A stretch of 5,839 bases of DNA from an uncultured Planctomycetota bacterium (GCA_903829565.1 CAIKQM010000654.1:1-5839); one strand, 5' to 3'. Shown: positions 1 to 5,826, counted from the stretch's first letter. The notes: generated by a model not told the origin, from the letters alone. Numbers and translations: made by a program.

Positions 1-426
1 GAGGTTCATGTGAGGATTGCCATGTGGGTGCACATCGCCATCCTTGCGCGAAAGTTCCTGCGGAACATCGAGCGCGGCCCAGCCTTCGGAGACATTGATG
101 AAGCCCTTAGCCCCCGGTTGCACGCGTGGATTGCCGCAACTTTCGAGCAAGCCAGGCACGAAGCTCGACTCCAACGACAAGCCGATCTGAACGAACACAT
201 CGGCCTTGTGCATCGCCACAAGGTGCGACGGGCGCGCCGTGACCGCATGCATGTTGCTGGTGCCCTTGGCGAGCACGGTCACCTCGATGGCATCACCTGC
301 GATAGCGGTAGCCATGTCGGCCAGATCAGGGATGGTGGCCACCACGCGCAACTTGTGCGCCGCCTGCGCAGGCAGTGCGGCGCACAAGCTGATGCACAGG
401 CTCCACCATAGGTGTTGCCAACGCAT
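1..426 (-). CDS. Metal (probably zinc) ABC transporter periplasmic binding protein, TroA/ZnuA family, 3'-truncated by window edge
   Basis: This is the periplasmic protein that would capture a divalent metal, most likely Zn or Mn, and hand it to an ABC permease. The reading frame is open from the ATG at 426 to base 1, giving 142 residues; the family is usually about 290-310, so roughly half is missing beyond the edge. Residues 1-22 form a Sec signal peptide ending ALPAQA, with likely cleavage before AHK. Mature protein starts KLRVVATIPDLADMA, the usual first strand of the fold. Two expected metal ligands are visible: His60 in MHAVTARPSH and His139 in HPHGNPH, the GNPH motif of the family. There is no long His-rich loop before it, only the short HPHGNPH. 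The start lies 5 bp after the stop of the porin gene, so the two are probably co-transcribed. No Shine-Dalgarno is visible. Zinc versus manganese cannot be decided from this half; znuA is the nearest name but is not assigned. Confidence 0.9.
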   Translation of the reverse strand, partial: MRWQHLWWSLCISLCAALPAQAAHKLRVVATIPDLADMATAIAGDAIEVTVLAKGTSNMHAVTARPSHLVAMHKADVFVQIGLSLESSFVPGLLESCGNPRVQPGAKGFINVSEGWAALDVPQELSRKDGDVHPHGNPHMNL

Positions 427-431
427 GGGGA

Positions 432-1670
432 TCACCAATTCACGCCGTGGGCGTGCGCACCGACAAAGCCGGTGTATTGGATGGCGAAGCGAGTGCTGTC
501 GTCGTCGCCAAAGGAAGCCTGTGTGACTGCCAAGCGGATGCGGTGGTACTCGCTGAAGTGCCGCGTGTAGTAGAGGTCGATCTCCTCTGCATCGGCCACC
601 GCGCCAGCATCCGCCACGTCGGCTTGCGCGTACTGCACGCCGACGGCATTGGTGGAGTCCCACGCCCAGTCTGCGAACACGTAGAAGCCACCCAAGCCTT
701 CATCGCCAACGGTGATGGCGTCGTCGGTCGGATCACCGGCCGTGCCTGCATCATCGACGCCCAACAGCGTGTCGCCTGATGCCAGCAGGTACTCACCACC
801 TAGAGTCCACTTGGAGCCGCCATCTTCGCCGAAGCCGTAGGTCGCATCGAAACCCACGACCGTTTGGCTGAGTCCTTCGACTTCGTCGAGATCATCGAAT
901 TCCGCTGCGTACTCGGGCACCGCAAGGAAGGAAGCACCCACCTGCAAGGTGGTGTGTTCGTTGAGGTCACGGAACGAGGTCAGGCGAGCCGTGAAGTTCA
1001 AGTCGCCGAGATCCTTGCGGTCGGCGATGTGCCGTTCCACTTCGACACCACCTTCTTCGCCGTGTTCGTGCGGAACGAGGCTGGCGAACATGCCGACCGA
1101 CCAGCGCACCGCGCCATCATCGCCCATCGGAGTCCATGCATCCCATTGCACGCCATCACCGCCCAACTCACTGCCGAGGTAGGCACGCAAGGGCAGGGGA
1201 CGATCCACAGTGCGCAAGTCGTGCACATGCGCTTGCATCTGCTTGCCAAAGTCCGCAAAGAAGCGGCCAGCGCGGATGGTGTGCGTGTCGCCTAGGCCCT
1301 TGTAGTGAATGGCGGCTTCTTCGACGGAGATGCCTTCTTCCTCGGCTACCGCGACCATGTAGGCCCAGGCCGTAGGATCGATCCATGATTTGGCGGAGAG
1401 TTCCGCCGAGCGCAGGGCCAGTCCGAAGCCTTCTTCCTCCACATCGCCGGACACATGATCCGCGATGCCGTCGACGACGAAGGCGAAGGCGGGGTTGAAG
1501 ACGCTGGTGAAGCCCGAGGTCTGGCCGCTGGCCGTTTCTTGCTTGGCCTGTTCCGGCATGGCGGAACGCGTGGGCATACCCGGGGTGGAGAAGCCGCCGC
1601 CTTGAGCGAAGGCCGTGGTGGAAACAGAGGCGAGAGCGGCCGCGAGGCCGCAGGTGGTTGCGATACGCAT
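432..1670 (-). CDS. Outer-membrane beta-barrel (porin-like) protein linked to metal uptake
   Basis: This 412-residue protein is predicted to sit in the outer membrane and may let metal or a metal complex reach the binding protein encoded 5 bp downstream. Residues 1-22 are a signal peptide (MRIATTCGLAAALASVSTTAFA, cleavage before QGG). After a low-complexity linker come alternating, aromatic-rich strands with acidic turns to the end, and the chain finishes in an aromatic residue (GVNW), as barrel proteins often do. The block GRFFADFGKQMQAHVHD at about 135-151, followed by DRPLPLRAYLGSE, resembles a conserved signature I associate from memory with porin-like proteins beside zinc transporters. 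His clusters (HVHD, PHEHGEE, GAHAHG) fit metal contact but are not proof. I chose the ATG at 1670 over an in-frame GTG at 1760 because only the former begins a signal peptide, and the latter overlaps the operator-like repeat. No Shine-Dalgarno is visible. Confidence 0.82.
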   Translation of the reverse strand: MRIATTCGLAAALASVSTTAFAQGGGFSTPGMPTRSAMPEQAKQETASGQTSGFTSVFNPAFAFVVDGIADHVSGDVEEEGFGLALRSAELSAKSWIDPTAWAYMVAVAEEEGISVEEAAIHYKGLGDTHTIRAGRFFADFGKQMQAHVHDLRTVDRPLPLRAYLGSELGGDGVQWDAWTPMGDDGAVRWSVGMFASLVPHEHGEEGGVEVERHIADRKDLGDLNFTARLTSFRDLNEHTTLQVGASFLAVPEYAAEFDDLDEVEGLSQTVVGFDATYGFGEDGGSKWTLGGEYLLASGDTLLGVDDAGTAGDPTDDAITVGDEGLGGFYVFADWAWDSTNAVGVQYAQADVADAGAVADAEEIDLYYTRHFSEYHRIRLAVTQASFGDDDSTRFAIQYTGFVGAHAHGVNW

Positions 1671-1706
1671 AGCAGTAGCGTGAGTTGTGCTGTAGAGAAT
1701 CAAGTG

Positions 1707-1723
1707 CAGTGCGCACAGTGCGC
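1707..1723. repeat. Tandem 8-bp direct repeat upstream of the porin gene
   Basis: CAGTGCGC occurs twice with one base between (1707-1714 and 1716-1723), and a partial third copy (AGTGC, 1703-1707) adjoins it. The unit overlaps the 8-bp palindrome GTGCGCAC at 1709-1716. It lies 37-53 bp before the porin start codon, so it could be in the leader or a second regulator site. In GC-rich DNA it may also be chance. Confidence 0.3.
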
Positions 1724-1759
1724 GGGCCCTGCCTGCAACCTGCAGACACGGCATTCCCA

Positions 1760-1774
1760 CGGACCAATGGTCCG
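1760..1774. promoter_or_regulatory. Perfect 7-1-7 inverted repeat, candidate operator
   Basis: The sequence CGGACCA-A-TGGTCCG is perfectly self-complementary over both 7-bp arms. It begins 9 bp downstream of a minus-strand TTGACA, overlapping the expected -10 position, and lies about 90 bp upstream of the porin ATG. That placement is typical of a repressor site. Which regulator binds is unknown; Zur or another metal sensor is a guess from the gene context. Confidence 0.4.
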
Positions 1775-1801
1775 CCTAACGCTTGTCAAAAATACTTGGC
1801 G

Positions 1802-2191
1802 TCAGGCTGCGGGCGGCGACTGCTTGGGGGCCAGCAACAACAAAGGCACAGAAACCCGAGCAGTCGAACTGCTGGGCGCCTGCACCACGCGGGTGCAGGT
1901 CAAGCGCTGCGGGAGGCACACAGGCTCCGGCGGCGTGGGGCCACTGTCCAGTCGCGCCATCGACACGAGCAAGCAGTGCTCGTGGTCCTCCGGCGCTTCA
2001 CTCTCTTCAGGAGCCTGACTGTGCTCGTCTGCGCACAGCTCCTCGTGCACCCACTCACCGTGATCATCGCACAGCACGTGGCGCTCGAACGCGCGGTGCC
2101 CCAAGCCAGCGAAGTGCACGCTGAGGATGCACAGCACCCAAGCCCAAGAGCGCCACTCGTGACGCAGGGTCTTGAGGACGGAGCGATCCAT
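1802..2191 (-). CDS. Small exported or membrane-anchored His/Cys-rich protein
   Basis: The family is not recognised with certainty. The 129-residue product has a basic N-terminus (MDRSVLKTLRHEWR), then a hydrophobic stretch WAWVLCILSVHFAGLG at about 15-32 that is either a signal peptide or a single anchor. The next part holds closely spaced Cys and His residues: HVLCDDHGEWVH, then ELCADEH, then DHEHC after an acidic Glu/Pro/Ser linker. Two more Cys follow (VCLP, LTC), and the chain ends hydrophobic then APKQSPPAA. Such spacing suggests metal binding outside the cytoplasm, and the downstream metal uptake genes support that, but no function is shown. It starts 58 bp after the radical SAM stop and may share its transcript. 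The ATG at 2191 is preferred to an in-frame TTG at 2230 because the residues from it look like a signal sequence. Confidence 0.68.
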   Translation of the reverse strand: MDRSVLKTLRHEWRSWAWVLCILSVHFAGLGHRAFERHVLCDDHGEWVHEELCADEHSQAPEESEAPEDHEHCLLVSMARLDSGPTPPEPVCLPQRLTCTRVVQAPSSSTARVSVPLLLLAPKQSPPAA

Positions 2192-2249
2192 ACGGCCAGC
2201 ATCAGACACGGAAGGGACCCCGCAGGTCAAGCGTCCAGCGCGGGAGTTG

Positions 2250-3098
2250 TTAGAGCGAGAGTTGCACCGGCAACCCGCGTACTTCGATGGCGCGTGCGTA
2301 GGCCTTCATCCAGGCTTCGGGCAAGCTGCTGAGGTGGGCTGCCTCGGGTTGGTGCGACGGCCGTGCAGGCCCGTACAGCAACACCCCTTGCACAGGCACA
2401 TGCTTGGCGACCAGCTCGACGATGAGATCGAGGTAGGCGTCTTGCTCGGCGCTGCTCGGCTCCAGGCCTTCACGGGCCAGCACCATCGTCTGCAACCAAG
2501 TCGGGCAGGCGCGGGCACATAGCTCCAGGTTCTTGCGCGCGCGTTCGTGGCCTGCGCGGTTGCTGTTCAGCGCCGCTGCACCCGCATCGGTGGCGGAGTC
2601 GAGCTTGTACCACACGCGCCCTCCAGCTTGCGCCAAACGCCCCAACGCGGTGAGCACCGGCTCTCGATGCACCAAGGAACCGTTGGTGATGAGCACGATC
2701 GGGATCTTGCCGAGCTGGCCCATGCTGTCAAGTACTTTGGACACAAGGTCAATCACGGCGCCGAAGTCAGCGCAGGAAGTCGGCTCGCCATTGCCGCTGA
2801 TGGCAATGTCCTTCCAAGCACGCGCGCCTTCGGGGACACGCGTGGCCAAGAAGTCTCCGTGCACCAAATCGTGCAGAAAACTGCGTAGCTCGCGCTCTAG
2901 CAGCCCCAGATCGCACCGCGGTGCATCACCCCACACCAGTCCCGGTACTTGGCAATACACGCAGCGCCAATTGCAGGCGTTGTTCGTGTTGAGGTTGATG
3001 CCTACAGACACGCCACCGGCTCGGCGCGAGACCACTGGATAGACATAGGTCAGTCCAGCGCTGCCGCGGTCATGGTCATCAATGGAGAGGCTCGTCAT
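2250..3098 (-). CDS. Radical SAM protein with CxxxCxxC iron-sulfur motif
   Basis: This 282-residue cytoplasmic enzyme is predicted to bind a 4Fe-4S cluster and cleave S-adenosylmethionine to a 5'-deoxyadenosyl radical; its substrate is unknown. The cluster motif is CNWRCVYC, with Cys42, Cys46 and Cys49. Other radical SAM core landmarks are visible in order: SGNGEPT at 101-107 (the GGE-type SAM-binding segment), VLITNGS at 135-141 and VWYKLDSATD at 162-171. The N-terminus, YVYPVVSRRAGGVSVGINLN, is the lead-in I would expect in this group. No C-terminal SPASM-type Cys cluster is present. The frame stays open upstream to 3665, but that part runs antisense to the methyltransferase and reads as a shadow, so the ATG at 3098 is chosen. 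The gene is divergent from the methyltransferase (30 bp between starts) and is followed after 58 bp by the His/Cys-rich gene. Confidence 0.92.
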   Translation of the reverse strand: MTSLSIDDHDRGSAGLTYVYPVVSRRAGGVSVGINLNTNNACNWRCVYCQVPGLVWGDAPRCDLGLLERELRSFLHDLVHGDFLATRVPEGARAWKDIAISGNGEPTSCADFGAVIDLVSKVLDSMGQLGKIPIVLITNGSLVHREPVLTALGRLAQAGGRVWYKLDSATDAGAAALNSNRAGHERARKNLELCARACPTWLQTMVLAREGLEPSSAEQDAYLDLIVELVAKHVPVQGVLLYGPARPSHQPEAAHLSSLPEAWMKAYARAIEVRGLPVQLSL

Positions 3099-3128
3099 CG
3101 CAGTGGTCAGCAGCGTAGCATCTCGCGC
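3099..3128. promoter_or_regulatory. 30-bp divergent intergenic gap
   Basis: Only 30 bases separate the ATG of the radical SAM gene (minus) from the ATG of the methyltransferase (plus). This cannot hold two full sigma70 promoters with leaders, so the promoters must extend into the opposite coding regions or the transcripts must be nearly leaderless. Neither side shows a Shine-Dalgarno. No clear -10 or -35 box can be named. Confidence 0.45.
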
Positions 3129-3953
3129 ATGAGCACCACTCCGGACGCTTCCAGCTACCCGCTGCATGTAGATGAGGTCGAGCTCCAGCGGCTGCGTGGA
3201 CAGCACGAAGCCTGGGGAGATCTGGCATCTGACTTGTTCGCGCGCGTGCCTGTGCGGCCCGGGATGCGTGTGTTGGATCTCGGTTGCGGTCCCGGCTTCG
3301 TCACGCTTGAGCTGGCGCGTCGTGTAGGTTCCCAAGGACAGGTAGTCGCGCTCGATGCCTCGCCCATGTGGCAGGCACACCTCGCACAGGAAAGCCAGCG
3401 CTTGGGCATTACGAACATCGTGCCTGTGCAAGAGCGCTTCCAAGCGGCGGAGTTTGCACCACAGTCGTTTGACTACATCTATGCGCGCTGGTTCTGGAGC
3501 TTTGTGCCCGATCCATGCCGCGAGGCGGCGCGTGTGGCGCGTTGGCTTGCGCCGCACGGTGTGATCGCGCTGCAGGACTACCATCACGAAGGCATCGCGC
3601 TGACGCCGCCGTCGCGTGGTTTCGTTGCCGTGGTGCGCGGACTGCGTGCGATGTACCAGCAACATGGTGGCGACGCCTTTGTGGCCGCCAAAGTGCCCGC
3701 GATGTGGGCCGCGGCTGGCCTGCGTGCGCTGGACTACACACCTGTGGTGCGAGCCGGTGGTCCCACCAGTGCGGTCTTTCGCTGGGCGGACAGCTTCTTC
3801 CCGCGCTATGCGGCCAAGCTGCGCGATGGCGGTTGGATCTCGGCCGATGAGTGGGAAGAATTTGTGACAGACTGGTCCGCGCGGCGTGTAGACGCAAGCG
3901 CCCTGTTCTGGTCGCCTGCCGTAGTCACCGCGGTGGCTGTCAAGGATGCTTGA
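3129..3953 (+). CDS. Class I SAM-dependent methyltransferase
   Basis: This 274-residue enzyme would transfer a methyl group from S-adenosylmethionine to an unidentified small molecule or macromolecule in the cytoplasm. Motif I is clear: VLDLGCGPGFVTLELA at 48-63. The acidic residue that binds the SAM ribose is Asp76 in VVALDAS. The post-motif strand is FDYIYARWFWSFVPDP at 114-129, and the late core strand is APHGVIALQDYHHE at 141-154. The C-terminal third, with several Trp and Phe residues, is probably the substrate part and is not diagnostic. The ATG at 3129 is chosen since about 21 residues then lead into a helix before the core; the frame upstream to 2949 overlaps the radical SAM gene on the other strand and has no domain. 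Divergence from that gene may mean joint regulation, but no pathway is evident. It ends 21 bp from the convergent HEAT/TPR gene. Confidence 0.92.
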   Translation: MSTTPDASSYPLHVDEVELQRLRGQHEAWGDLASDLFARVPVRPGMRVLDLGCGPGFVTLELARRVGSQGQVVALDASPMWQAHLAQESQRLGITNIVPVQERFQAAEFAPQSFDYIYARWFWSFVPDPCREAARVARWLAPHGVIALQDYHHEGIALTPPSRGFVAVVRGLRAMYQQHGGDAFVAAKVPAMWAAAGLRALDYTPVVRAGGPTSAVFRWADSFFPRYAAKLRDGGWISADEWEEFVTDWSARRVDASALFWSPAVVTAVAVKDA

Positions 3954-3974
3954 CGCTTGGTCCGCGACTGCTGG

Positions 3975-5276
3975 TCAGCGCGGCAGCAGCGTTTCGCGCA
4001 GCTTGGGGTTCTCGAGCATGGGCGCAAAGAGTGGATCACGTGCCAGCTCGGCCAGTTGCTTTGGCGTGACCGGCGACTTGCGCAAGGTATCCGCTGCATC
4101 CTTGACCTTGCCTTCCTGCATATAGCAGCGCGCGATGCCGATGGCCGCCGTGTCCTGTTTAGCACGCAAGTCACGCGCCGAGAGTTCCAGCGCCTTTTCG
4201 TAGTCCTTGCGCGCTTCCTTCCACTCTTGCATGCGGTACAAGACCGTGCCGCGTGCTTCGAACGATTGGGCCCAGTCCGGATTGCGTTGGATCTGGTCCT
4301 CATAGTCGGCCAACGCTTCGCGCTTGGCGCGTCCGTCGCCGCTCACCGCCAACAACACCAAGGCCGCTTCGCGTGTAGTAGCACCCGGCATGTCCGCCAA
4401 CTTGCGCAGCGACTTCTTGATGTCCGAGGTGAACGACTTTGCTTGCGGGGCCAAGGCCTCCAACAAGCGCTGACGATCCTCAGGGCGCGGCGCCGGATCA
4501 CTCGCAAAGGAGATCACTGCCAGCATGTGCTGCTCATTGAGCGCGTCGGGCACAGCCGCGTAGTAGCGCGCGAGTGCATCCACATTGCGTCCCGCTTCGT
4601 TCGGGTTCTTGACGATCGCCAGAATGCGCGGCGCATGCGCCGCACTCTTCGATTCGACGACAGCATCAACCGCCGCGCGCACCACTTCGGGGCGCGGGTC
4701 CTTGAAGGCTTCGTCAATCGTCTGATCCGCCATTGGGCCGCCCATGCGCGCCAACGCCGTCAACGCTGCACCACGCGATTCGGTGGGACCATTGCGCCAC
4801 AACCCCGCCAGAGCCGAGGCCGCGGGCGCATTGTCCGGCGCACTCCCGAGCACCCGGATCACATTGATGCGGCCCTCCGGCGAAGAGTTTTGGGCCATCT
4901 TCACCAGGTCTTCGGTAAAGCTGCGCGGCTGCAACGTCTCGAGCGCTCCAGCCACCACGCGCGCAGCCAACTTCTGCGCATCGTTTCCCGCCACGCCCGG
5001 CTCGAGACGCGGCAACAACAGCGGCGTCGCTTCGGGGCCGACCGCTGCCAACCGCTCCCGCAAAGCCAGCAACGCCACTTGATCGCGCGCTACAGCAGCA
5101 GCATCGATCTCTCTCAGAATCGCATCGGTGCGCTCGCGCAACGTCGACAACAACGCATCCCGCTGCGCGCGGGCCTTCACCAGATATTCCTGCAGGGACC
5201 CGCGGCCGTCCGAGGCACTCGGCGACTGGGCGGTCAACAGCAGGCTAAGCAGGGGAACGATCAGAGGAGCGGCCAT
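3975..5276 (-). CDS. Exported HEAT-like and TPR repeat protein
   Basis: The 433-residue product has no catalytic motif and is most likely a protein-protein interaction scaffold. Residues 1-22 (PLIVPLLSLLLTAQSPSASD) are hydrophobic and look like a Sec signal peptide, though without a positively charged start. A charged helical stretch follows at about 28-75 and may be a coiled coil. From about 65 to 210 come repeated helix pairs such as GRINVIRVLGSAPDN and SRGAALTALARMGGPMAD, typical of HEAT or PBS-lyase-like repeats. Residues about 320-365 (ALADYEDQIQRNPDWAQSFEARG, EWKEARKDYEKALELS) form a clear TPR unit, with another at about 375-400. The end, LARDPLFAPMLENPKLRETLLPR, is also a recognisable short helical tail. 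Gene-specific function is unknown. It converges on the methyltransferase gene, with no stem-loop terminator in the 21-bp gap, and its ATG lies 6 bp after the small 59-residue ORF. Confidence 0.85.
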   Translation of the reverse strand: MAAPLIVPLLSLLLTAQSPSASDGRGSLQEYLVKARAQRDALLSTLRERTDAILREIDAAAVARDQVALLALRERLAAVGPEATPLLLPRLEPGVAGNDAQKLAARVVAGALETLQPRSFTEDLVKMAQNSSPEGRINVIRVLGSAPDNAPAASALAGLWRNGPTESRGAALTALARMGGPMADQTIDEAFKDPRPEVVRAAVDAVVESKSAAHAPRILAIVKNPNEAGRNVDALARYYAAVPDALNEQHMLAVISFASDPAPRPEDRQRLLEALAPQAKSFTSDIKKSLRKLADMPGATTREAALVLLAVSGDGRAKREALADYEDQIQRNPDWAQSFEARGTVLYRMQEWKEARKDYEKALELSARDLRAKQDTAAIGIARCYMQEGKVKDAADTLRKSPVTPKQLAELARDPLFAPMLENPKLRETLLPR

Positions 5277-5282
5277 CGCCGC

Positions 5283-5462
5283 TCATGATGCCCCACGGCG
5301 CGGCGGCTTGACAATGACTGCGCCGCGGCGGCGTTCGACTAGGCGGGGGGTGGACGGGGAGTCGGGTTGGGGGTCGGGGCGGGTGGGCGCGGCCATGTGG
5401 CCGGGCGGCGCGCCGTAGAGGGCGCGGAGGCGGAGGCGGTTGCGGAACACGAAGCCGAGCAT
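5283..5462 (-). CDS. Possible small basic, proline-rich protein (59 residues)
   Basis: The product is not recognised. It begins MLGFVFRNRLRLRALYGAPPGHMA, continues through a Pro-rich linker and ends LVERRRGAVIVKPPRRGAS. Three points favour it being real: residues 2-31 all use codons ending in G or C while the first two positions vary normally; it ends 6 bp before the HEAT/TPR start, as in an operon; and overlapping frames give only Pro/Arg-rich shadow sequence. Against it are the short length, low complexity, lack of a Shine-Dalgarno and no recognised family. The frame is open for about 125 bases further upstream, passing the left inverted repeat to a TAG, without another ATG or GTG. It may therefore be the 3' remainder of a longer gene that was cut by the 5512-5826 element. 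Confidence 0.4.
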   Translation of the reverse strand: MLGFVFRNRLRLRALYGAPPGHMAAPTRPDPQPDSPSTPRLVERRRGAVIVKPPRRGAS

Positions 5463-5511
5463 GGTGTAGGGGGTGTTTCGACCTGGGGAGAGGGAGAAAC
5501 TGAAGCCCTTC

Positions 5512-5535
5512 GATACTGGCCCTGATGATTGTGCA
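5512..5535 (+). repeat. Left inverted repeat arm (24 bp)
   Basis: It reads GATACTGGCCC-T-GA-T-GATTGTGCA and is the inverted counterpart of 5803-5826. It differs at two positions (T here, C in the inward reading of the other arm). Just outside it lies GAAG-CC-CTTC at 5502-5511, a small imperfect dyad. Confidence 0.75.
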
Positions 5536-5616
5536 GCGTCTTGGAAACAAATGCGGAATGGGTGCGTCAGTACGCGGCTTGCGCACGTCTAGATCTAGTT
5601 GGTTACTGCCGGCCCG

Positions 5617-5643
5617 AGGCCTGGGATGACCTCCCAGAGGCCT
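5617..5643. repeat. Hairpin inside the bounded segment
   Basis: AGGCC pairs with GGCCT and TGGGA with TCCCA around a TGACC loop, with a 2-base GA bulge on the 3' side: a 10-bp GC-rich stem. There is no following T-tract, so it is not a typical intrinsic terminator. It may be an arm of a folded RNA or a feature of the element's DNA. Confidence 0.5.
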
Positions 5644-5689
5644 GTGTGGGCTCCCTTGTGCTCTTAGCTGAGCCCCTTAGGCTGATGCG

Positions 5690-5784
5690 ACCAGCACTGC
5701 CCCCAGGTACGACCACGAGGGGAGAGCCCACGATTTCTTGGCGTTTGCACGGTCCACCCTGATTCCTGGGCCCGCCGTGCTGGT
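5690..5784. repeat. Nested long-range helices inside the bounded segment
   Basis: ACCAGCAC (5690-5697) is complementary to GTGCTGGT (5777-5784), and nested within it CCCAGG (5702-5707) is complementary to CCTGGG (5765-5770). The two helices are coaxial across a small internal loop. Each is short and GC-rich enough to arise by chance; the nesting is what makes it notable. Confidence 0.35.
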
Positions 5785-5802
5785 TCTAGCCCTCAAAGAT
5801 CG

Positions 5803-5826
5803 TGCACAATCGTCGGGGCCAGTATC
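5803..5826 (-). repeat. Right inverted repeat arm (24 bp)
   Basis: Read inward on the minus strand it is GATACTGGCCC-C-GA-C-GATTGTGCA, matching the left arm at 22 of 24 positions. Only 13 bases of window follow it, so what lies outside cannot be judged. Confidence 0.75.

Larger units (their letters stand above)
1671..1801 (-). promoter_or_regulatory. 131-bp intergenic region, probable promoter/operator of the porin-metal binding protein unit
   Basis: This gap separates the His/Cys-rich gene from the porin gene. It contains a TTGACA hexamer on the minus strand (bases 1789-1784), a perfect dyad (1760-1774) placed where the -10 region would fall, and an 8-bp tandem repeat nearer the porin start. 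No good TATAAT-like hexamer sits at 15-19 bp from TTGACA, so the promoter call is tentative. It does not match the AT-rich Zur box known from gamma-proteobacteria. Confidence 0.4.
5512..5826. mobile_element. 315-bp segment bounded by 24-bp terminal inverted repeats, MITE-like or structured RNA locus
   Basis: Two 24-bp arms in inverted orientation, matching at 22 of 24 positions, bound a segment with no convincing gene. Both ends read inward as GATACTGGCCC, then two variable positions, then GATTGTGCA. Partial match continues about 10 bp inward. Size and arrangement fit a non-autonomous transposon (MITE) needing a transposase elsewhere. No direct target repeat is visible outside the arms. If the ends are instead CTGGCC, each is flanked by TA (5514-5515 and 5823-5824), as in IS630/Tc1-like insertion at TA; the outer GA/TC pair would then be chance. 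The alternative is a transcribed, folded RNA with the arms as its closing stem. Confidence 0.55.

Noticed and set aside
1168..1767. 199-residue minus-strand open frame
   Set aside because: It overlaps the 5' half of the porin gene in another frame and is Arg-rich low-complexity shadow sequence.
2250..3665. 471-residue extension of the radical SAM reading frame
   Set aside because: The extra 189 residues are antisense to the methyltransferase core and show no domain; the ATG at 3098 gives the expected N-terminus before the Cys motif.
2949..3953. 334-residue extension of the methyltransferase
   Set aside because: The first 60 residues overlap the radical SAM coding sequence on the other strand and have no recognisable content.
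3954..3974. Bidirectional terminator between convergent genes
   Set aside because: The 21 bp contain no stable stem-loop and no T-tract.
3957..5288. 443-residue plus-strand open frame
   Set aside because: It mirrors the HEAT/TPR gene almost end to end, is Arg/Gln/His-rich and lacks any motif: an antisense shadow of a GC-rich gene.
5529..5762. 77-residue plus-strand ORF (TTG start) inside the inverted-repeat element
   Set aside because: It starts with TTG within the left arm, has no ribosome site, no motif and no coding-like codon bias; it is not a transposase.
5512..5826. RNase P RNA, tmRNA, SRP RNA, or 6S RNA
   Set aside because: Neither strand shows the hallmark conserved segments of RNase P, tmRNA or SRP RNA, and the fold does not give the single long stem with central bubble of 6S RNA.
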